11,713 bases of DNA, from NCBI GenBank assembly GCA_003573635.1, contig QUTJ01031433.1, positions 1 to 11,713 on the forward strand, read 5' to 3'. Below are positions 6,876 to 11,713 of this stretch, in pieces. Below the pieces are notes generated by a model. It saw only the letters and a list, made by a program, of their open reading frames with translations, had not been told where the DNA came from and searched no databases. The first letter of the stretch is position 1. Each line of letters starts with the position of its first letter. This stretch comes from Goniomonas avonlea (Eukaryota > Cryptophyceae > Goniomonadida > Goniomonadaceae). The translations under genes were made by a program, and so were the position numbers.

Positions 6876-9800
6876 ATGCAGTTGCGACACATGAAGACGC
6901 TGCAGCAGGCACAGGAAGGGATTTCAAGAATCACTTGCCTTGCCTGGTCGCCAAACAACCGACGTCTCGCCGCATGCACCGCAGATCGAGTGATTCACCT
7001 GTTTGACGAGAATGGAGAGAAGCGAGACAAGTTCTCGACCAAGCCTGCTGATGCAAAAGGTCCTAAGAACTACACTGTCAACCAGATGGCGTGGTCCCCT
7101 GACTCATCCAAACTTGCCGTGGCCCAGTCTGATAACATCGTCTTCATCTACAAGCTGGGTCTGGACTGGGGCGAGAAGAAATCTATTTGTAACAAGTGCG
7201 TTTCAGATTGTTTGCCACAAGTGTGGTGAGATCAGGAAGAGATTTTTCTTACGCCCATCAGGTTCTTGCAGAACAGTCCCGTGACGTGCGTCTGTTGGCC
7301 TCTCGAGCACCCCAACGAAATTGTTTTCGGCCTTGCTGAGGGCAAGGTCAAGCTCGGCCTGTTGCGTTCAAACAAGGCACAGACATTGTACAGCACCGAC
7401 TCTTACGTCGTCAGCGTCTGCAGCAGCCCCGATGGCCACTCCACCCTCTCGGGGCATGTCGATGGCAGCGTCTACCGTTTCTCTTTCGAGGAAGCAGGTG
7501 GTCCGTCACAGATCAAGCTTGTACAGCACACTTGTACTCCACAGGCCCTTGCTTGGGGTGAGAGCATTGTTGCCGGCGGGAGCGACGGCAAGGTAACTTC
7601 GGTTATATTCCCGAACAGACGTTAACTGGATTTTGCACAGGTGGTATTTTACGACCCGGACGGCCAACTCCTCCAGCTGTTTGATTATAGCTCAGATCCT
7701 GCAGTCAAGGAATTTTCGGTTGGCTCGTTCAATCCCAGTGGTGAAAGCGTTGTCCTTGGGTCCTATAACCGCCTGGACGTCTTCAACTACAACGTCCGAC
7801 GCAACATGTGGGAAGAGGCGGGCGTGAAGGTATGTTGTGTCGCGCTCGCGACAGTGGGCCTGATCAACTGACTTGCCTATCACAGATGATCGAAAACATG
7901 TACACTGTCACAGCGCTGGGCTGGAAACTGGACGGGTCGAGGTTGACTGTGGGCAATCTGACGGGTGCTATCGATATGTACGATGCGTGCATTCGTCGCC
8001 ACCGATACAAGGGCAAGTTTGAGTTCACGTATGTGAGCTTGAGCCAGGTGATTGTGAAGCGCTTGAGCTCGGGTACCCGGATTGTTCTCAAGAGCCACTT
8101 TGGGTATGAAATCCTCAAGATTAACGTCTACAAGGACCAGTACTTGATTGCCCACACGCCCGAGACGCTACTCATTGGCGACTTGGACAGCTGCAAGCTG
8201 AGCGAGGTACTTTGTTTTCCCTTGCAAATCGAGTGGGGCAGTGGCTTGCTTGTGTCAACCTTGTTGCAAGTATGAATTTGCTTGGATGGTCCGTCGATTT
8301 CATTAGCAGAATCGGGAAAATCTCGAGGCAATCCGCTCCAACCCCTTTGGATGCTTGAAGGCGTGGCTGTCCCTCTCTGTCGCCCCATCTCGGTCTTTGT
8401 CTCACTCGGCCGAACTCTCTATCGCTCTCTCCCTCTGTATGGTCTGAATCCTTCCTCTCGACTTGAAATCCCTCTTTCCTCTCTCCTCTCTCTCTTTTCT
8501 CTCTCGCCCCCTTGCACAGGATCTCCGTACCGGTTCAATCTTACCTCGCGTCTGGAATCGAGTTTTGCCGAACACCGCGCTTATTCCGTCCGTACAGGTC
8601 CCTTGGTCCGGGTCCGGCACGGAGCGGTTTGTGTTCGACAACGCGCTGGTGTGCATGGTTTACAACGCCGGCGAGCTCTCGCTTGTGGAGTACGGGCGCA
8701 ACGAGATCCTCGGCTCTGCGAGGACGGAGCACGTGTCTCCCCACCTCATCAGTGTCCGGCTCAACGAGTGCCGGCGCAAGGTGAGATGGGTTCCTTCACG
8801 CGAGTGTTTTATGCGCTGCGACTCCAACCACGACGCCTGACGACCCTCGATGCGAGAGCGATCGGTTTTTATGCAAGCAGGCTCATCTCACTACTCTCTG
8901 CGTTTGATCATGTCGATCGTCTGGACACTGCGGCGTTTGACGAATGTGCGGCCACCTTGCTCACATCGAAAACTTTGCAGGATGAGACGGAGGACAACAA
9001 GAAAATCGCGTACCTCATCGACATGCAGACCATTCGTTGCCTCGACCTCGTCACTGGCATTCAGATTGCCACCATTTCCCACAACAGCAAGATTGACTGG
9101 CTCGAACTCAACCCCCGCGCAAGGAAGCTCCTCTTCCGGTGCGCTCTAATTGTTGACGCTGCAGTCGTGCCTTTTGTGTACGGTTTTGCCAGCATGGGCG
9201 TTCATGATTGGGTGTGGTGCTCAAGCGGAGGCCGTGGAGCGTTTAGGCTTTTGGGTGTTGGTTTTGCTGTTGTGAGTTGACCACCTCTTACACTTGTCGT
9301 TTTCGTTGCATCTCACACTCGGCGACAGCGACAAGCAGCACCACCTGCACCTGTTCGACATCGCGACACAGACCCGCAACACCTTGCTCAATTACTGCAA
9401 CTACGTGCAATGGGTTCCCAATTCTGATGTTGTCGTCGCGCAAAACCGTGACAACCTCTGCGTCTGGTACTCCATCGACGCTCCTGAGCGCGTCACAATT
9501 TTCCAGGCGCGTGTGCGATATGCGCAACTAACATCTGAGAATGGCTGACTCAAACCCAATGCCCCTGCCGACTGGAGTCCAATCCGATCTCTAGTACTTG
9601 ATTTTGAATGATTCCTTTGACCATCCAAGTTAAATACGCTGAAGCACTTAAAAAAATGAAGGGAATTGGGACCCTTGCGTGTGTTGGGCACCCGGTTGAC
9701 GCCTTGCTGTGCGACAGGTCAAGGGTGATGTCGAGGACATTGAACGCTCCAAGGGACGCACCGAGGTGATTGTCGACGAGGGCATCAACACCGTGAGCTA

Positions 9801-11502
9801 CACCTTGGACGAGACGCTGATCGAGTTTGGGTCAAGTATCGACCAGCGGGACTACGAACGCGCAGTGTTCTTGCTGGAGCAGCTTGAGCTTACGCCGGAG
9901 ACTGAAGCACTCTGGCAAACGCTGAGTCACTTTGCGCTCCAGGTGAGTCGTACGCGTCATCACACTCGCACAGACCTGTGTTGTACCTGTGTGCGTGACT
10001 GTGTTTTCGTGTGTGGATGTGTGCAGGTTCGTGAGTGTGAATGCGAGTGCGTGGTCCGCTCCTTGACTCTCCGCACAGGACAAGCGCATCCTCATTGCAG
10101 AGCGCTGTTTCGCAGCCCTTGGCGATGTTTGCAAGGCCCGCTACCTCCACCAGGTAATCACTCGTTCGCTTTGCAGCACCAGGTGGCGATGTGAGCGTTT
10201 GTGTGAGCTGTTGGACATGGGCAGATTCCGGTTGATTTCTTACGTTGTGGTAGAAACTGCCTGTTTGTTGGTTTGTTTCAGGGATGGCATGTCACGAATC
10301 TTCCTAACAGCAGGGGAATCTTGAGTGAAGGAATGGATCAACTCGGAATGCCTGCCCTCACGTGGCCGCCGCAGGTGAATGAACTGGCGCAAAAGGCGTC
10401 GGCAGAGATTGGTGGCGATGGGTACTCGCACTTTACGGTGCAGGCCCGCATGGCAATGCTCAATCGGGAGTTCAAGCGTGCCGAAATTTTGCTGCTTGAA
10501 CAGGGCAAGACTGAGGAGGTACGGTAGCTTTAAAACTCGTCTCAGTGCAGAGTTAGGGTCAGAGAGAGAGAGAGAGAGAATCGGAGGATTCCAAGCCATT
10601 CAGACAGACAGACAGACAGACAGGGAGGGAGGGAGGGAGAGAGAGAGAGTTAGGGTCGAGCAAACCAGCCGACACTCGTGTCCCAGGCCATGGAGATGTA
10701 TCAAGAGCTGCACCGCTGGGACGAAGCAATCCAAGTCGCCGAGAGCAAAGATCACCCCGAGACTGAAACGCTCAAGACCGGTGCGTGGGGTCTGTCTGAT
10801 CCTGTCGCTCCTTGTCATTTCGTCCACACCAAGTGCCTGTGACGAATGCCGGCACCGCATGCGCACTTTGCGTGTCTGCCCCGTTGCCTCACCTTCTGCT
10901 AGACAAAAGCATATATAATGGGTCACCGAGCTAACATGCGGCGTGGCGTGCAGGCTACTACCAATGGCTGATGGAGTCCAACCAAGAGGAACGCGCCGCG
11001 CAACTCAAGGAGGCCGAAGGCGACATTCACACTGCTATTCAACTGTGAGGCATCCTTCTGCGCGCCGTTGTGACCCACTTTGATTGCTCACGCGGTCAAA
11101 AACACGCCACGTTAGTGACCAACGTTGGATTTGCTGACGGGGCTCCCTCAGGTACATCCAAGGAGGATTGCCTGCGCGTGCCGCCACATTGGCCCTTGCC
11201 CCAGGTTTTGGGCTGACTCCAGAAATGTTCGACGCCATTGCGGCCGCATTGGAACGCAACGGACTGCATGAAAAGGTGTGTGGCTGTGGCTTCCCTGTCT
11301 CGTGCGCGTGCGTGCGTCCAACAACCCCAGTGTTTGAGCGAGGCAGTCGTTCAGTGAAAAGAATCTAAGTTGTGGTGCTCCTCCGCAGGCGGGTGAGTTC
11401 TATGAGAAGAATGGTCAGCACGAGCGCGCTCTGCAGGCCTACCAGACAGGCCACGCCTATCGCCGCGCTGTGGACCTCGCACGTCGCATGTTCCCCAAGG
11501 AG
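6876..11502 (+). CDS. IFT172: Intraflagellar transport protein 172, N-terminal half (exons 1-14, truncated by window edge)
   Basis: Peripheral subunit of the IFT-B complex, which carries cargo along the axoneme and is needed to build cilia and flagella. Exons: 6876-7195, 7262-7592, 7641-7829, 7886-8206, 8598-8780, 8981-9138, 9329-9512 (or 9506), 9718-9942, 10079-10153, 10375-10518, 10687-10780, 10954-11044, 11152-11275, 11389-11502. Phases agree throughout, giving about 850 of the roughly 1750 residues normal for IFT172. Residues 1 to about 570 are the two WD40 propellers ([67 protein letters not shown]); after that comes the TPR/alpha-solenoid ([40 protein letters not shown]). The ATG at 6876 has G at -3 and aligns with the animal start. 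The organism must therefore make, or recently have made, a flagellum. The upstream transposon may affect its promoter. The gene continues past the right edge. Confidence 0.97.
8207..8597 (+). other. IFT172 intron 4 (391 nt), pyrimidine-rich
   Basis: Donor GTACTT after the LSE codons and acceptor TACAG before VPWSGSG, phase 0. The second half (about 8400-8515) is a CT-rich low-complexity tract. The overlapping long open frame across this intron is not conserved and is not a gene. Confidence 0.9.
9943..10078 (+). other. IFT172 intron 8 with GT-rich tract
   Basis: Donor GTGAGT, acceptor CACAG, phase 0, 136 nt. The middle (about 9985-10050) is GTGTG-rich, similar in style to the GT-rich SIN3 intron at the left edge of the window. 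A decoy GTGCAG ends at 10026. Confidence 0.85.
10561..10649. repeat. Compound microsatellite: (AG)n, (CAGA)n, (GGGA)n, (GA)n
   Basis: In IFT172 intron 10 (10519-10686). Tracts: (AG)9 at 10561-10579, (CAGA)n at 10601-10623, (GGGA)n at about 10623-10638 and (GA)n at about 10638-10649. The whole array is bracketed by two copies of GTTAGGGTC (10552-10560 and 10649-10657). Confidence 0.9.
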
Positions 11503-11713
11503 GTGTGTATACGCCCGCGCACGTCCGTGATTTCTTTCGTCGTCCAGGTGGTACCTCTCGTCACTGTTCAGCTCGGGGCTCATGTGTTGGTTGCAGTCTT
11601 GGACATTGGGAAGAGCGAGGGAGAGAGACGGAGAGAGGGAGGGGGGGCTCTTCCAGTGATGCGTGCAATTTGTGCATGAGTGGCATTTTGGGGACGGGAG
11701 GGAGGGACGAGGG
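11503..11713 (+). other. IFT172 intron 14, incomplete at right edge
   Basis: Donor GTGTGT follows the codons for FPKE. The remaining 211 nt do not translate into the next conserved IFT172 segment in any frame I checked and include a purine-rich GAGAG/GGGGG tract (about 11617-11650). The next exon lies outside the window. Confidence 0.7.

Noticed and set aside
8282-9280. A 332-codon plus-strand frame over IFT172 exons 5-6.
   Set aside because: It runs across well-supported introns and reads the exons in the wrong frame; low-complexity content and no conserved domain.
10553-10655. TTAGGG words as telomeric repeat.
   Set aside because: Only two isolated single units, 97 bp apart, not a tandem array.
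10912-10918. TATATAA as a TATA box.
   Set aside because: It lies within IFT172 intron 11 with no gene start downstream.
11541-11600. Possible next IFT172 exon after CAG at about 11549 starting Val-Val.
   Set aside because: Only the first two residues fit the expected segment; the rest does not match IFT172, so it was left as intron.
1-11713. CRISPR arrays, bacterial operons, tRNA or rRNA genes.
   Set aside because: I saw no repeat-spacer pattern, no ribosome-binding-site-led operons and no cloverleaf or rRNA signature; the region is eukaryotic and spliced.

Overview
This is nuclear DNA from a flagellated eukaryote. It holds three spliced, conserved eukaryotic genes and one cut-and-paste DNA transposon. 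The gene set (a SIN3 co-repressor with three PAH domains, an ANKH/progressive-ankylosis transporter, and the ciliary gene IFT172), the dense short introns (about 41-400 nt, often near 48 nt) and the compact spacing fit a choanoflagellate-like unicellular holozoan best. The species is an inference and other flagellated protists are possible. All exon models below were made by eye, by matching translated segments to the known families and requiring intron phases to agree.

Layout. (1) Positions 173-2218, minus strand: the 5' part of a SIN3 gene (7 exons, 498 residues visible), running off the left edge inside an intron. It carries PAH1, PAH2, PAH3 and the start of the HDAC-interaction domain. 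(2) Positions 2433-4360, minus strand: a complete six-exon ANKH-family gene (485 residues), 214 bp upstream of SIN3 in the same orientation. (3) Positions 4493-6634: an intact-looking 2142-bp pogo/Tigger/Fot-type element with 24-bp terminal inverted repeats (20/24 matching, outer 14 perfect), a TA target duplication and one uninterrupted 633-codon DDD transposase. (4) Positions 6876-11502, plus strand: the first 14 exons (about 850 residues, roughly the N-terminal half) of IFT172, running off the right edge inside an intron.

ANKH and IFT172 are transcribed away from each other, and the transposon lies between their start codons. Without it the two ATGs would be about 370 bp apart, so it has landed in what was probably a shared, bidirectional promoter region. 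The three host genes have no obvious common pathway: SIN3 is a nuclear histone-deacetylase scaffold, ANKH a membrane exporter and IFT172 an intraflagellar transport subunit. Their adjacency looks like ordinary genome compactness.

The points most worth a second look are the intact transposon in the divergent promoter, two ambiguous bases that both fall at fourfold-degenerate third positions of the transposase, a probable GC-AG intron in SIN3 (and a possible one in IFT172), two stop-free introns of 3n length in SIN3, and the frequent use of GTGCGN 5' splice sites.
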